The translations under genes and the position numbers were made by a program. This document shows, in pieces, positions 17,228-26,670 of a DNA stretch of 64,000 nt (positions within the stretch are counted from its first letter, which is position 1; the number at the start of each line of letters is the position of its first letter). Source of the stretch: Amycolatopsis dendrobii (GTDB lineage Bacteria > Actinomycetota > Actinomycetes > Mycobacteriales > Pseudonocardiaceae); assembly GCF_014145675.1 (NCBI RefSeq), contig NZ_JACGZW010000016.1, positions 62,001-126,000 of the forward strand. The letters run 5' to 3'. The notes under the pieces are model-generated. The model was not told the origin of the DNA. It saw only the letters and a program-made list of their open reading frames with translations, and did no database searches.

Positions 17228-18442
17228 CTACCGTGGTTGCCCGGATTCCGCGACCCGGAGCCGGGTCGCGGCGCCCCCCAGCGGGGCGGGGAGATTCAGG
17301 GGCGCCGCACCCGGCGTCAGCGCGCCGAGCAGGCGGGGACCGCTCGCTCCGGTGGCCGACGGCAGCGTCGCCGGGACGCCGCACCAGCTCAGCCAGCCGA
17401 GCAGCGCGGTCAGATAGGCCTCTTTTCCGGAGCCGGGGAGACCGAGGTCGTCGCTGGTGCGGAGCGCGCCGCCGGGCAGTTGCCGGGCGAGCGCGGCCAT
17501 GGTCGCCGGGTTCGCGACGCCGCCGCCGGACGCGACAACGGTCGCCACGCCGTGCCGCCGGCATTCCGCGGCGACCGTCGCGGCGGTCAGTTCGGTGAGC
17601 GTGGCCAGCAAATCCTCCGGGGACAACGGCGGCAGCCCGGACAGGGCTGCGTTCAGGTATCCGCCGTGGAAGTGCTCTTTGCCAGTGGATTTCGGGGGAG
17701 CGGCGGAGAAATAGGGGTCGGCGAGCAGCCGGTCGAGCAGGTCTTTCCGGACCGACCCGGCGAGCGCGAGGCGTCCGTCGATGTCGGCGGACAGTTTGCC
17801 GTCGCTGACGTGGGCGGCGGCGAGATCGAGCAGCGCGTTGGCCGGGCCGGTGTCGTAGGCGAGCACCTTGTCCGACTGCGTGACCACGGTGATGTTGGCG
17901 ATGCCGCCGAGGTTGAGCGCGGCCACCGGACGTCCGGTCTCCTCGGCGAGGCCGCGCAGCCACATCGCGTCGAGCGTGCTGGCCAGCGGCGCGCCCTGGC
18001 CGCCCGCGGTGATGTCCCGGATGCGGAGGTCGGCGATCACCGGCACTCCGGTGCGCTCGGCGATCCACGCCGGCTGGCCGAGCTGGAGCGTGCCGAGCGC
18101 GACGCCGTTTTCGACCCAGTGATAGACGGTCTGGCCGAGCGAGGCGATCACGTCCACCGGCCCGTACGCGGCGATGCCGAGCGCGGCCGCGTCCGCGAAC
18201 GCCTGGCCGACCCGGGTGTCGAGGACGGTCAGCTGCCGCGCGCTGCTCGGCCGCGGCGGGAGGGCGTCGAGCAGATCCGTGCGGAGGTCGGCGGGATAAG
18301 GCACGTCGAGCTCGCCGAGCGGGGTGAGGACGACGGTCCCGGTGTCAGCGCGGATTTCGGCGACCGCGACGTCGATCCCGTCCACGGACGTGCCCGACAG
18401 CAGCCCGAGGACGCGGAAACAGTGGCCGGCGGGGGTGGTCAT
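17228..18442 (-). CDS. anmK: Anhydro-N-acetylmuramic acid kinase
   Basis: A 404-residue cytoplasmic kinase that opens and phosphorylates 1,6-anhydro-MurNAc to MurNAc-6-phosphate during peptidoglycan recycling. Motifs: GLLSGTSVDGIDVA near the N-terminus (ATP-binding), SLGQTVYH, NLGGIANITV and DTGPANALLD. Length fits the family. ATG at 18442 starts right before the conserved region; a longer in-frame start at 18562 would overlap the ftsY promoter region. It heads an operon with the SSS symporter and is divergent from ftsY. Confidence 0.92.
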   Translation of the reverse strand: MTTPAGHCFRVLGLLSGTSVDGIDVAVAEIRADTGTVVLTPLGELDVPYPADLRTDLLDALPPRPSSARQLTVLDTRVGQAFADAAALGIAAYGPVDVIASLGQTVYHWVENGVALGTLQLGQPAWIAERTGVPVIADLRIRDITAGGQGAPLASTLDAMWLRGLAEETGRPVAALNLGGIANITVVTQSDKVLAYDTGPANALLDLAAAHVSDGKLSADIDGRLALAGSVRKDLLDRLLADPYFSAAPPKSTGKEHFHGGYLNAALSGLPPLSPEDLLATLTELTAATVAAECRRHGVATVVASGGGVANPATMAALARQLPGGALRTSDDLGLPGSGKEAYLTALLGWLSWCGVPATLPSATGASGPRLLGALTPGAAPLNLPAPLGGAATRLRVAESGQPR

Positions 18443-18582
18443 CCGATGTGGTCTAGTCAACACCGAAGGGGTGGCGCAAGACGCTTCGTGGAGTCTTGGC
18501 CGAATCGGAACCGTTCGCGTTACTCGTTGGCCTCGCGGTGGGGTGTCCCGTGGCTTGTGCACGCGGATGACAGGATGGTGGC

Positions 18583-19944
18583 GTGTCGAGCACCTGGTTC
18601 TGGATCGTTGTCGTCGCCGTCGTCGTCCTGGTCGCCGTGCTGGTGTCCGGGCTGCTCATCGCGCGCAAGCGGCGGATCAGCATCGCCGAACAGCGCGAGG
18701 TCGAGGAGAAGCCGAAGGGCGGCGGGTACGCCGCGAGCGGCGGGATCTCTTTCGCGTCCGGCGGAACGGCCGTCGAGGAGAAACCCGGGCCCGCGCCTGA
18801 GCCCGAACCTGCTCCTTCGCCGGAGCCGGTGGTCGAGCATCCCGTCGAGGACCGCCCGGAGGTCGACGGGCAGCCCGCGGTCGGCGACGACGCCGCGGTC
18901 CCGCGCGACTCCGACCAGCGCACGGTGCGCGACGTCAAGCTCCCCGAGCCGGTCGAAGAAGAGGCCCCCGAGGCGGTCGTCCCGGGAACCGTCGAGCCGA
19001 TCGAGGAGATCGAGTCCCCGGCCGGCCGCCTGGAGCGCCTGCGCGGCCGCCTGTCGAAGTCCCGCTCGGTGTTCGGGCAGAGCCTGCTGGGCCTGCTCGG
19101 CGGCGGCGACCTGGACGAGGATTCCTGGCAGGACGTCGAAGACACGCTGCTCATGGCGGACCTCGGCGCCGCCACGACGACCCAGATCGTGGACCGCCTG
19201 CGCGACGAACTGAACCGCCGCGCAGTGCGCACCTCGGCGGAAGCACGCGAACTGCTGCACGAGGTGCTGACCGCGTCCCTGTCCACGGACGCCGAGCGCT
19301 CGGTCCGGGCCCTGCCGCACGAGGTGGACGGCAAGAAGCAGCCCGCGGTCGTGCTGGTCGCGGGCGTGAACGGCACCGGCAAGACCACGACGACCGGCAA
19401 GCTCGCCCGAGTACTGGTCGCCCAGGGCGGCACGGTCGTCCTCGGCGCCGCCGACACGTTCCGCGCCGCAGCCGCCGACCAGCTCCAGACCTGGGGCGAT
19501 CGCGTGGGCGCGTCGGTCGTGCGAGGCAAGGAAGGCGCGGACCCGGCAGCGGTCGCGTTCGACGCGGTCAAGCAGGGCATCAGCGAGGGCGTGGACACGG
19601 TCCTGGTCGACACCGCGGGCCGCCTCCACACGAAGACCGGCCTGATGGACGAACTCGGCAAGGTGAAGCGAGTCGTCGAGAAGCAGGCGCGAGTGGACGA
19701 GGTGCTGCTCGTGCTGGACGCCACCACCGGACAGAACGGACTCGCGCAGGCACGGGTGTTCGCCGAGGTCATCGACGTGACGGGAATCGTCCTGACCAAA
19801 CTGGACGGCACGGCCAAGGGCGGGATCGTGTTCCAGGTCCAGAAGGAACTGGGAGTGCCGGTGAAGCTCGTGGGTCTCGGCGAGGGGCCGGACGATCTGG
19901 CGCCGTTCGAGCCGGGTGCGTTCGTGGACGCTTTGCTGGGCTGA
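18583..19944 (+). CDS. ftsY: Signal recognition particle receptor FtsY
   Basis: A 453-residue GTPase that docks SRP-ribosome complexes at the membrane. It has an N-terminal transmembrane helix (FWIVVVAVVVLVAVLVSGLL), an acidic Pro/Glu-rich region to about residue 140, then the NG domain with Walker A GVNGTGKTTTT, DTFRAAA, DTAGR and TKLDGTAKGG. Actinobacterial FtsY commonly has such a membrane anchor. The GTG at 18583 gives this N-terminus. Its partner Ffh is at 53037-54578. Confidence 0.96.
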   Translation: MSSTWFWIVVVAVVVLVAVLVSGLLIARKRRISIAEQREVEEKPKGGGYAASGGISFASGGTAVEEKPGPAPEPEPAPSPEPVVEHPVEDRPEVDGQPAVGDDAAVPRDSDQRTVRDVKLPEPVEEEAPEAVVPGTVEPIEEIESPAGRLERLRGRLSKSRSVFGQSLLGLLGGGDLDEDSWQDVEDTLLMADLGAATTTQIVDRLRDELNRRAVRTSAEARELLHEVLTASLSTDAERSVRALPHEVDGKKQPAVVLVAGVNGTGKTTTTGKLARVLVAQGGTVVLGAADTFRAAAADQLQTWGDRVGASVVRGKEGADPAAVAFDAVKQGISEGVDTVLVDTAGRLHTKTGLMDELGKVKRVVEKQARVDEVLLVLDATTGQNGLAQARVFAEVIDVTGIVLTKLDGTAKGGIVFQVQKELGVPVKLVGLGEGPDDLAPFEPGAFVDALLG

Positions 19945-19978
19945 CGGAAGCCTCGAAGAGAACGGTGGAGTCGACGAA

Positions 19979-20473
19979 GTGAGCCGCGTCACCCTTCGCC
20001 CGCTCGTCGAAGCCGACCGGGCACGCGTCCACGAGATCCTTTCCGCCCCGGAAGTCTCGCAGTGGTGGGGCGATCCCGACGAAGAAACCGACAGCCTCCT
20101 CGCCAAAGCCGAGGCGCAGGCCTACGCCATCGAGCACAACGGCGAGACTGTCGGCATCATCCAAAGCTGGGAAGAAGCCAGCCCGCGTTACCGCCACGCC
20201 GGAATCGACCTGGCCGTGCACCCCGGCCACTACGGGCTCGGGCTCGGCGCGGAGGCGATCCGGATCCTCGCCCAGCGCCTGTTCGACCGGGGACACCACC
20301 GGATCACCATCGACCCGGCGGCGGCCAACGTCCGCGCGATCCATGTGTACGAGAAGCTCGGTTTCCGGCGCGTCGGGATCCTCCGCGATTACGAGCAGGG
20401 GCTCGACGGCACCTGGCACGACGGACTGCTGATGGACCTCCTCGAAGGCGAACTCAAGGGCGAACTCAGGTAA
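19979..20473 (+). CDS. GNAT family N-acetyltransferase
   Basis: A 164-residue acetyltransferase of the GNAT fold, resembling aminoglycoside 6'-N-acetyltransferase and RimJ-like enzymes. The acetyl-CoA loop is seen at HPGHYGLGLGAEAIRIL, and NVRAIHVYEKLGFRRVG is the usual C-terminal strand and helix. The substrate is unknown. GTG at 19979 follows GGTGGAG and avoids overlap with ftsY, 34 bp upstream. Its 3' end overlaps the convergent IclR gene by 8 bp. Confidence 0.85.
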   Translation: MSRVTLRPLVEADRARVHEILSAPEVSQWWGDPDEETDSLLAKAEAQAYAIEHNGETVGIIQSWEEASPRYRHAGIDLAVHPGHYGLGLGAEAIRILAQRLFDRGHHRITIDPAAANVRAIHVYEKLGFRRVGILRDYEQGLDGTWHDGLLMDLLEGELKGELR

Positions 20474-21230
20474 CCGGCAGCTGCTGCGAAAGCCGGTCCG
20501 CCACCTTCTGCACCACCGGCGCGATGTGGCTCACCGCGTCCGCTGTCAGGCGGCCGGACGGGCCGGACACCGAGACCGCCGCGGGGACCGGTGCGCCGGG
20601 GATCGCGACGGCGATGCAGCGCACCCCGAGTTCCTGCTCCGCCTCGTCCAGCGCGTAGCCCTGTCCGGCGATCTTCTTCAGCTCCACCGCCAGCGCGTCC
20701 GGGTCGGTGAAGGTGTGCTCGGTGTACGCGGGCATTCCGGTGCGCTCCAGCAGCGACGCGACCTCGCCCGCGGGCAGTTCCGCCAGCATCGCCTTGCCCA
20801 CGCCGGTGCCGTGCGGCAGCAGGCGCCGTCCGACCTCGGTGAACATGCGCATCGAGTGCTTCGAGGGCACCTGTGCGACATACACCACCTCGTCGCGTTC
20901 CAGCACCGCCAGGTTCGCCGTCTCGCCGACCTCCTCGACCAGCTCCACCAGCAGCGGCCGCGCCCACGCGCCGAACTGCATGCTGGCGTTCTCGCCGAGC
21001 CGGATCAGCCGGGCGCCCAGCGCGTAGTGCCGGTTGGTGTTCTGCCGGACGTAGCCCAGCGACACCAGCGTGCGGATCAGCCGGTGGATCGTCGGCATCG
21101 GCAGCCCGGACAGGGTCGCCAGCTCCGACAGGCTGGCCTCGCCGCCGGTGTCCGCCAGGTGCTCCAGCAGCTCGAACGCGCGCTGCAGGGACTGGACGCC
21201 GCCGTCTCGTCCGCTCTTCTCAGCCGCCAC
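20466..21230 (-). CDS. IclR family transcriptional regulator (AllR-like)
   Basis: This 254-residue regulator has an N-terminal winged helix (residues about 12-72, SLSELATLSGLPMPTIHRLIRTLVSLGYV) and a C-terminal effector domain with GVGKAMLAELP and GVRCIAVAIPG. It is divergent from malate synthase. In Streptomyces coelicolor the IclR protein AllR represses allantoin genes and a malate synthase gene, as I recall. The same context here supports an AllR-like repressor whose effector would be allantoate or glyoxylate; this is inference. A matching operator lies in the shared promoter (21261-21275) and a similar one before allB. Confidence 0.88.
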   Translation of the reverse strand: MAAEKSGRDGGVQSLQRAFELLEHLADTGGEASLSELATLSGLPMPTIHRLIRTLVSLGYVRQNTNRHYALGARLIRLGENASMQFGAWARPLLVELVEEVGETANLAVLERDEVVYVAQVPSKHSMRMFTEVGRRLLPHGTGVGKAMLAELPAGEVASLLERTGMPAYTEHTFTDPDALAVELKKIAGQGYALDEAEQELGVRCIAVAIPGAPVPAAVSVSGPSGRLTADAVSHIAPVVQKVADRLSQQLPVT

Positions 21231-21254
21231 CAGTGGTCCTCCTCACAGACCCGA

Positions 21255-21283
21255 TTGATGTTCCGCTATGCAGAAACTATAGT
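21255..21283 (+). promoter_or_regulatory. aceB promoter with operator in the spacer
   Basis: TTGATG (21255-21260) and TATAGT (21278-21283) are separated by exactly 17 bases, a good sigma-70-type promoter for malate synthase. The spacer holds the imperfect dyad TTCCGCTATGCAGAA (21261-21275). A repressor bound there would block polymerase. A sequence of the same pattern occurs at 35391-35405 before allantoinase. Confidence 0.6.
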
Positions 21284-21338
21284 CCGTCAGGTAAAAACCG
21301 TAGGGACGTTATCCAAAGCACTACTCGGGGTGTTGCGC

Positions 21339-22913
21339 ATGTCTGAGGTCCAGGTTCTCGGCGGGTCCGTCGAGCGTGGGGACGAGATTCTGACGCCGGA
21401 AGCCCTCGCTTTCGTAGCGGGCTTGCACGACGAGTACGCCGCGCGGCGCGACGAACTCCTCGTCGCGCGGGGCAAGCGGCGCGAGGAGGCCCGTACCACC
21501 GGCCGCCTCGATTTCCTGGCTGAGACCAAGGAGATCCGCGAAAGCGACTGGCAGGTCGCCGGCGCTCCGGAAGCGCTGCGCGACCGGCGCGTGGAGATCA
21601 CCGGTCCCACCGATCGCAAGATGACCATCAACGCCCTCAACTCCGGCGCCAAGGTGTGGCTCGCCGACTTCGAGGACGCCAACACGCCGCACTGGGCGAA
21701 CGTCGTGGGCGGCCAGGTCAACCTGTCCGACGCGATCCGCGGCACCATCACGCTCGACCAGAACGGCAAGCACTACGAGCTGAAGCCGGACGTCGAGCAC
21801 GCCACCATCGTGGTCCGCCCGCGCGGCTGGCACCTCGACGAGCGCAACCTGACCTTCGGCGGCCGCAAGGGCGTCGGCGCGCTGGTCGACTTCGGCCTGT
21901 ACTTCTTCCACAACGCCCAGGAACTGCTCAACCGCGGCAAGGGCCCGTACTTCTACCTGCCGAAGATGGAAAGCCACCTCGAAGCGCGGCTGTGGAACGA
22001 CGTGTTCACCCACGCGGAGAAGGCGCTCGGCATCCCGCACGGCACCGTCCGCGCGACCGTGCTGATCGAGACCATCCCGGCCGCGTTCGAGATGGAAGAG
22101 ATCCTCTACGAACTGCGCGAGCACGCCTCGGGCCTCAACGCGGGCCGCTGGGACTACCTGTTCAGCGTCATCAAGTACTTCCGCGACGCGGGTGAGAAGT
22201 TCGTGCTGCCGGACCGCAACTCGGTCACCATGACCGCGCCGTTCATGCGCGCCTACACCGAACTGCTGGTGCGCACCTGCCACAAGCGCGGCGCGTTCGC
22301 GATCGGCGGCATGGCCGCGTTCATCCCGAGCAAGGACCCGGAAGTCAACAAGGGCGCCTTCGACAAGGTGCACGCCGACAAATCGCGGGAGGCCGGGGAC
22401 GGCTTCGACGGTTCGTGGGTCGCGCACCCGGGCATGGTCGCACTCTGCAAGGAAGAGTTCGACAAGGTCCTCGGCGACAACCCGAACCAGCTCGAGCGCA
22501 CCCGCGACGACGTGCAGGTGACCGCCGACCAGCTGCTGGACGTCGCCTCGACGCCGGGCAGCGCGACCGCGGCCGGTCTGCGCGCGGCGGTCGACGTCGG
22601 CATCCGCTACCTGGCCTCGTGGCTGGGCGGCAACGGCGCGGCGGCGATCCACAACCTGATGGAAGACGCCGCCACGGCCGAGATTTCGCGGTCGCAGGTG
22701 TGGCAGTGGGTCAAGAACGGCACGCAGCTGGACAACGGCGAGAAGGTCACCGCGGAACTGGTGCGCGGGGTCGTGGCCGATGTCCGCGGCGAGCTGGCGG
22801 CTGAGGTTTCCGACGATCTGCTGAAGCCCGCGGTCGAGCTGTTCGAGCAGGTCGCGCTGGCCGACGAGTTCCCGGACTTCCTGACCCTGCCGGCGTACGA
22901 GCACATCCAGTAA
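21339..22913 (+). CDS. aceB: Malate synthase A
   Basis: A 524-residue cytoplasmic enzyme that condenses glyoxylate with acetyl-CoA to malate. Family features include GPTDRKMTINALNSGAKVW, DFEDANTPHWAN, the signature VLIETIPAAFEMEEILYELR, the region HASGLNAGRWDYLFS and a C-terminal helical plug. Length fits the A-type enzyme (about 530). ATG at 21339 was chosen; GTG at 21330 is possible. No isocitrate lyase gene is in the window. With urate and allantoin genes nearby and an AllR-like regulator next door, its role here may be to use glyoxylate from purine breakdown. Confidence 0.95.
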   Translation: MSEVQVLGGSVERGDEILTPEALAFVAGLHDEYAARRDELLVARGKRREEARTTGRLDFLAETKEIRESDWQVAGAPEALRDRRVEITGPTDRKMTINALNSGAKVWLADFEDANTPHWANVVGGQVNLSDAIRGTITLDQNGKHYELKPDVEHATIVVRPRGWHLDERNLTFGGRKGVGALVDFGLYFFHNAQELLNRGKGPYFYLPKMESHLEARLWNDVFTHAEKALGIPHGTVRATVLIETIPAAFEMEEILYELREHASGLNAGRWDYLFSVIKYFRDAGEKFVLPDRNSVTMTAPFMRAYTELLVRTCHKRGAFAIGGMAAFIPSKDPEVNKGAFDKVHADKSREAGDGFDGSWVAHPGMVALCKEEFDKVLGDNPNQLERTRDDVQVTADQLLDVASTPGSATAAGLRAAVDVGIRYLASWLGGNGAAAIHNLMEDAATAEISRSQVWQWVKNGTQLDNGEKVTAELVRGVVADVRGELAAEVSDDLLKPAVELFEQVALADEFPDFLTLPAYEHIQ

Positions 22914-24109
22914 TGGGCGGCGGACGGCTCGCCGAGGACGTCTACACCGCCGCCGACACGCGGTTGGCCGAGGCCGACGCGCGCGTGGCGGCGCGGTATC
23001 CCGGCGAGTCTCCGGGCCGTCGTCCGGTGCACACGGTGTATGTGCCGGCGTCGCAGTACCGCACGCGCCTGGTCGCCGACTGGGGCAAACAGGCGATGCG
23101 GGTTTTCGTCGAGCACGGCGATCTGCTGAACCTCGACCCGGCGGTGGCCGAGCGCGTCCGCGAGAAGCTCCTCACCGAGCCGATCGAGGATCTCCGCATC
23201 GACTTCGAGGACGGCTACGGCCATCCCGGCGACGAAGCGGAGGACGCGGCCGCGGAAGCCGCGGGGCGCACCCTCGCGACCACCGGCGGCACTCCGTTTG
23301 TCGGAATCCGGTTCAAGAGCTTCGAAGCCGCGACGCGGCGGCGGGGCATCCGGACGCTCGACCTGTTCCTGTCCGGCTTGCTGTCCGAAGGATCGCTGCC
23401 GGACGGATTCGTGGTGACGCTGCCGAAGGTCACCGCGGTCGAACAGGTCGAGGTCGCCGCGGAAGTGTTGGGGCGGCTGGAAACCGCGTACGGACTGGCG
23501 GACCGCGCGCTGCGGTTCGAGGTGCAGATCGAGACCGCGCAGTCGATCCTCTCGACCGATGGCACGGTTTCGGTCGCGCGGATCATCCAGGCGGCGGACG
23601 GCCGGTGCTCCGGGCTGCACTACGGGACCTACGACTACAGCGCGGGTCTCGGCATCAGCGCGGCGTACCAGAGCATGGCGCACCCCGCCGCCGACTTCGC
23701 GAAGCAGTTGATGCAGGTCGCGGCTGCCGGAACGGGCGTGCGGCTGTCCGACGGTTCGACCAACCGGCTCCCGGTGGGCGATGACCTGCCGGGCGCGTGG
23801 GCGGAGCACCTGCGCCTGGTGCGGCGGTCGCTGGAGAACGGCTTCTACCAGGGCTGGGACCTGCATCCGCACCAGCTGCCGACCCGGTACGCGGCGACGT
23901 ACGCCTTCTACCGCGAGGGCGCCCCGGCGGCGGCCAAGCGGTTGCAGGACTACGCGTCGAAGACCGCCGGGGGAGTGCTCGATGAGCCTGCCACGGCGGA
24001 GGCGCTGGCCCGGTATTTGCTGGGTGGCTACAACTGCGGGGCGTTGGCGGAGGCGGAGCTGCCGTTCGAGGTGGCCCGGCTGGACGCGTACGCGCGGCGG
24101 CAAGCCTGA
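22913..24109 (+). CDS. DUF6986-type, HpcH/HpaI-like aldolase family protein
   Basis: A 398-residue protein related to the HpcH/HpaI aldolase and citrate-lyase-beta fold, as judged from RIDFEDGYG, GIRFKSFE, TLPKVTAVEQVEV and FEVQIETAQSIL, which hold the usual metal-binding Asp/Glu and Arg positions. Its exact reaction is not known to me. Its ATG uses the last base of the aceB stop (TAATG), so it is tightly coupled with malate synthase. A role in glyoxylate or C4-acid metabolism is likely by context. A palindrome follows its stop. Confidence 0.8.
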   Translation: MGGGRLAEDVYTAADTRLAEADARVAARYPGESPGRRPVHTVYVPASQYRTRLVADWGKQAMRVFVEHGDLLNLDPAVAERVREKLLTEPIEDLRIDFEDGYGHPGDEAEDAAAEAAGRTLATTGGTPFVGIRFKSFEAATRRRGIRTLDLFLSGLLSEGSLPDGFVVTLPKVTAVEQVEVAAEVLGRLETAYGLADRALRFEVQIETAQSILSTDGTVSVARIIQAADGRCSGLHYGTYDYSAGLGISAAYQSMAHPAADFAKQLMQVAAAGTGVRLSDGSTNRLPVGDDLPGAWAEHLRLVRRSLENGFYQGWDLHPHQLPTRYAATYAFYREGAPAAAKRLQDYASKTAGGVLDEPATAEALARYLLGGYNCGALAEAELPFEVARLDAYARRQA

Positions 24110-24115
24110 GAGACG

Positions 24116-24159
24116 TCGTGAGTGCCTATCACGGTTAGAACCGCGATAGGCACTCACGA
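24116..24159. repeat. Palindromic element, family 2
   Basis: Inverted repeat with 21-bp arms, one mismatch and an AG centre, lying between two convergent genes. Ends read TCGTGAGTG and the core GGTT-AG-AACC, as in the copy at 15603-15648, while the middle (CCTATC/GATAGG) differs but stays paired. The single mismatch becomes a G-U pair in the minus-strand transcript. Confidence 0.8.
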
Positions 24160-24163
24160 GTCT

Positions 24164-24583
24164 TCAGCCGCGGCAGGCTTCGGCGATCGCCGCGGTGTCC
24201 CAGTAGAACGGCCGCACCTCGGCGATCCGCCCGTCCTCGATGCGCAGCGTCTGCAGGATCGGGAACTCCAGATCGCGTCCGGTCGTCCGCGTCCGGGCCC
24301 GGACCTGCGTGAGCACCACCGACGTCGCGCCGAGGGCGAGGAACTCCTGCTCGCCGATCTCGAACGACTCCCAGATCCGGCTCATCTCGAGGAAGAACTT
24401 CTCCAGCCCGGCGTGGCCGTGCCAGTCGCCGCCGAACGGCAGCCCGGCGGCCTGGTGCAGTACGACATCCTCGGCGAAATACGGGGCCAGCGGGGCAAAA
24501 GAAGCCGAATCGGGGCCGCCTGCGGCGAAATACTCGGCTTCGGCTCGGTACATGCCGTCGAGCACGGCTGCGGGATCAGTCAC
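24164..24583 (-). CDS. SnoaL-like / NTF2-fold protein
   Basis: A 139-residue protein with the NTF2-like cone fold pattern: AAVLDGMYRAEAEYFAAGG, FAPYFAEDVVLHQAAG, GLEKFFLEMSRIWESFE, and a C-terminal strand ILQTLRIEDGRIAEVRPFYWD. Such proteins are small hydrolases, cyclases or binding proteins; no function can be fixed. GTG at 24583 starts just before the conserved part. It is divergent from htpG and convergent with the aldolase-like gene. Confidence 0.8.
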   Translation of the reverse strand: MTDPAAVLDGMYRAEAEYFAAGGPDSASFAPLAPYFAEDVVLHQAAGLPFGGDWHGHAGLEKFFLEMSRIWESFEIGEQEFLALGATSVVLTQVRARTRTTGRDLEFPILQTLRIEDGRIAEVRPFYWDTAAIAEACRG

Positions 24584-24714
24584 GGGCCCATCCTGGCCGT
24601 CCCGGGCGGGTGCGGCTGGCGGCAATCGGACTTCGCGGTCTCCGCACGTTCTGTCGTCCCTCCTCGGTAGACTTCACGCCGGTCTTTCAGGGGCGGAAAG
24701 GAAACACGAAAGCC

Positions 24715-26601
24715 ATGGCTGAGGAAACCGGGACGGTCGAAACGCTGGAGTTCCAGTCCGAGGCGCGCCAGCTGCTGCAGCTGATGATCCACTCGATCTA
24801 CTCGAACAAGGACATCTTCCTGCGCGAGCTGGTCTCCAACGCCTCCGACGCGCTGGACAAGCTGCGGCTGGAGACGTACCGCGACAAGGATCTGCGGGCC
24901 GAGACCGACAACCTGCACATCGAAATCCTCCTCGACTCCGAGGCGCGCACCCTCACCGTGCGCGACAACGGGATCGGGATGAGCCGGGACGACGTCGTCA
25001 ACCTGATCGGCACCATCGCGAAATCCGGCACCGCCGACTTCCTGCGCAAGCTGAAGGAGTCGAAGGAATCCGCCGGCCAGGACCTGATCGGGCAGTTCGG
25101 CGTCGGCTTCTACTCGAGCTTCATGGTCGCCGGCAAGGTCACCCTGGTGACCCGGCGCGCGGGCGCCGACGAGGGCGTCCGCTGGGAATCCGCCGGCGAG
25201 GGCACCTACACGATCGAGTCCCTCTCCGACGCGCCGCAGGGCACCTCGGTGACGCTGCACCTCAAGCCCGCCGACGACGAGGACCACCTCTACGACTACA
25301 CGTCGCCGTGGAAGGTCCGCGAGATCGTCAAGCGCTACTCCGACTTCATCACCTGGCCGGTCCAGATGGCCAAGGAGGTCAAGGAAGGCGAAGAGAGCGG
25401 TCTCGAGACCGTCAACTCGATGAAGGCGCTCTGGGCGCGGTCGAAGGACGAGGTCTCCGACGAGGAGTACCACGAGTTCTACAAGCACATCAGCCACGAC
25501 TGGACCGACCCGCTCGAGACGGTCCGGATGCAGGCCGAGGGCACCTTCGAGTACCAGGCGCTGCTGTTCCTGCCCTCGCGCGCACCGGTGGATCTGTTCA
25601 TGCGGGACGCGAAGCGCGGCGTGCAGCTGTACGTCAAGCGCGTGTTCATCATGGACGACTGCGAAGCGCTGATGCCGAACTACCTGCGCTTCGTGAAGGG
25701 GGTCGTCGACGCGGCGGATCTGTCGCTGAACGTGTCGCGCGAGATCCTGCAGCAGGACCGGCAGATCCGCGCGATCCGGCGGCGGCTGGAGAAGAAGATC
25801 CTCTCCACGGTCAAGACGATGATGACCGAGGACGCCGAGAAGTACGCGACGTTCTGGCAGGAGTTCGGCCGCGCGGTCAAGGAAGGCCTGATCGACGACC
25901 CGGAGAACCGGGAGCAGATCCTGGAGATCTCGTCGTTCGACTCGACGCACCACGCGGACAAGCCCACCTCGCTGCGCGACTACGTGTCGCGGATGAAGGA
26001 GGGCCAGGAGCACATCTACTACCTGACCGGCGATTCGCGCACCGTCATCGAGAACTCTCCGCACCTGGAAGCGTTCCGCGCCAAGGGGTACGAGGTGCTG
26101 ATCCTCACCGACCCGGTCGACGAGATGTGGACCGAGTCGGCGACCGGCTTCGACGGCAAGACGTTCCAGTCGGTCGCGAAGGGCGAGGTCGACCTCGGCG
26201 ACGAGACGACTGACGAGAAGAAGGCCGAGTACGAGGACCTGCTGAAGTGGATGTCGGCGACGCTGTCCGACACCGTCAAGGAGGTCCGGCTGTCGTCCCG
26301 GCTGACGACGTCGCCGTCCTGCATCGTCGGCGACGCGGGCGATCTGACGCCGACGCTGGAGAAGATGTACCGCGCGATGGGCCAGGAGCTGCCGCCGGTG
26401 AAGCGGGTGCTGGAGCTGAACCCGGAGCACGCGCTGGTCACCGGTCTGCGCAAGGCGTTCGCCGAGCATCCGGAGGACGCTTCGCTGGCCGAGACGGCGG
26501 AGCTGCTGCACGGCATGGCTTTGCTCGCCGAGGGCGGCGAGCTGAAGGACCCGAGCCGGTTCCTGAACCTGGTGGCGGATCGCGCGGCCAAGGCGTTGTG
26601 A
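24715..26601 (+). CDS. htpG: Molecular chaperone HtpG (Hsp90)
   Basis: A 628-residue ATP-dependent chaperone. The N-terminal GHKL ATPase domain shows [31 protein letters not shown] and [12 protein letters not shown]. The middle domain includes [11 protein letters not shown] and the C-terminal dimer domain follows. Length fits bacterial Hsp90. ATG at 24715 has GGAAAGGA upstream and matches the family. It is a single gene; a family 2 palindrome lies 5 bp past its stop. Confidence 0.97.
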
Positions 26602-26606
26602 CGGGT

Positions 26607-26648
26607 TTCGTGAGTGGCTGCCCCGAATCCGGGGTAGCCACTCACGAA
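26607..26648. repeat. Palindromic element, family 2, variant core
   Basis: Inverted repeat with 19-bp arms, one G-T pair and loop AATC, between htpG and the downstream deaminase gene. The ends TTCGTGAGTG match the copies at 15603 and 24116, but the core is CCCCG/CGGGG instead of GGTT/AACC. It probably terminates htpG. Confidence 0.7.
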
Positions 26649-26670
26649 CCCTTCCGGAGGTGAGTGCCGC

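Noticed and set aside
15815..19213. 1132-codon plus-strand frame across the symporter, anmK and ftsY region
   Set aside because: Its product is His/Arg/Asp-rich nonsense antisense to two recognised genes and out of frame with ftsY.
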